From Pseudomonadota bacterium (lineage in GTDB: Bacteria > Pseudomonadota > Alphaproteobacteria > Rhizobiales > Devosiaceae): DNA of 5,303 bases. The notes beneath the pieces were generated by a model, which had not been told where the DNA came from, made no database searches, and saw only the letters and a list, made by a program, of their open reading frames with translations. The position numbers were made by a program, and so were the translations under genes. Position 1 is the stretch's first letter; each line of letters opens with the position of its first letter. Of this stretch, positions 5,095 to 5,303 are shown piece after piece. The DNA is taken from positions 1 through 5,303 of the forward strand of contig JAEZFJ010000141.1 of assembly GCA_023437755.1 (NCBI GenBank), given 5' to 3'.

Positions 5095-5303
5095 ATGCCG
5101 CAGCACCCCTTCAAGATCGAGATCTGTGTGGAGGGCGTGGACGGGTTGGTGGCCGCGCAGGAAGTGGGCGCCGATCGGGTGGAACTGTGTGCCAGCCTCT
5201 TGGAAGGCGGCATCACCCCGAGCCTGGGCGTGGTGAAGGCGGCGCTCAGGGTGGCGACCATCCCGTTCCACGTGATCGTGCGGCCGCGTGGCGGCGACTT
5301 CCT
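5095..5303 (+). CDS. cutC: CutC family protein (copper homeostasis), N-terminal part, runs off right edge
   Basis: The first 69 codons of a CutC protein, a cytoplasmic TIM-barrel family usually about 230-250 residues long, so roughly a quarter is present. Family motifs are clear: KIEICVEGVDGLVAAQEVGA (7-26), ADRVELC (26-32), EGGITPSLG (37-45), and IVRPRGGDF (61-69), which ends at the window edge. The start at 5095 is fixed by GGAG seven bases upstream. It is divergent from the GntR-ABC operon across a 122-bp spacer. Only weak promoter-like elements are visible for it (TTGCAC at 5035-5040 and TTGCAG at 5041-5046, without a good -10). The name comes from copper sensitivity of E. coli mutants, but part of that phenotype was later traced to the small RNA MicL made from within E. 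coli cutC. The biochemical role of the protein is therefore unsettled. Confidence 0.93.
   Translation, partial: MPQHPFKIEICVEGVDGLVAAQEVGADRVELCASLLEGGITPSLGVVKAALRVATIPFHVIVRPRGGDF

Noticed and set aside
1..5303. A single novel multi-gene system spanning the window
   Set aside because: The genes fall into at least four transcription units with opposed directions and separate promoters, and all belong to known families. Proximity alone does not support a joint function.

Overview
This 5.3-kb window is GC-rich, densely coding DNA. It looks like the chromosome of an alphaproteobacterium, probably Hyphomicrobiales; a Devosia-like genome would fit, but this is inferred from gene content and style only. 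Every complete gene is recognisable to family level. I see no mobile element, CRISPR array, tRNA or rRNA.

Layout. Positions 1-1056 (minus strand) hold the start of a metal-uptake ABC transporter operon. It encodes a periplasmic Mn/Fe-type substrate-binding protein, whose stop codon overlaps the start of an ATPase gene that runs off the left edge. Upstream, at 1084-1112, is a sigma70-like promoter overlapped by a Fur-family-like palindrome, so metal-dependent repression is likely. Positions 1153-1734 (minus) encode a flavodoxin-fold NAD(P)H oxidoreductase. A 180-bp divergent spacer (1735-1914) separates it from a plus-strand family 8 glycosyltransferase (1915-2787), probably acting on lipopolysaccharide or another cell-surface glycan. 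The glycosyltransferase converges on the next operon with a 15-bp gap, and a perfect 11-bp GC-rich hairpin spans the junction.

Positions 2803-4972 (minus) form a compact three-gene operon: a YtrA-type GntR repressor, an ABC ATPase and an ABC-2 type permease. Each pair is joined by a 4-base ATGA overlap, implying translational coupling. The promoter region has a consensus TTGACA -35 box and a dyad (ACTAG-N4-CTAGT) over the predicted transcription start, which suggests autorepression. The transporter's substrate is unknown. Divergently, the first 69 codons of cutC (copper homeostasis family) start at 5095 and run off the right edge.

Together the genes suggest metal homeostasis and cell-envelope maintenance, but they fall into at least four separate transcription units and nothing shows that they act as one system. 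I find no convincing undescribed system. The most useful observations are regulatory: the metal-box promoter, the GntR operator and the convergent hairpin. The transporter also has a divergent ATPase signature.
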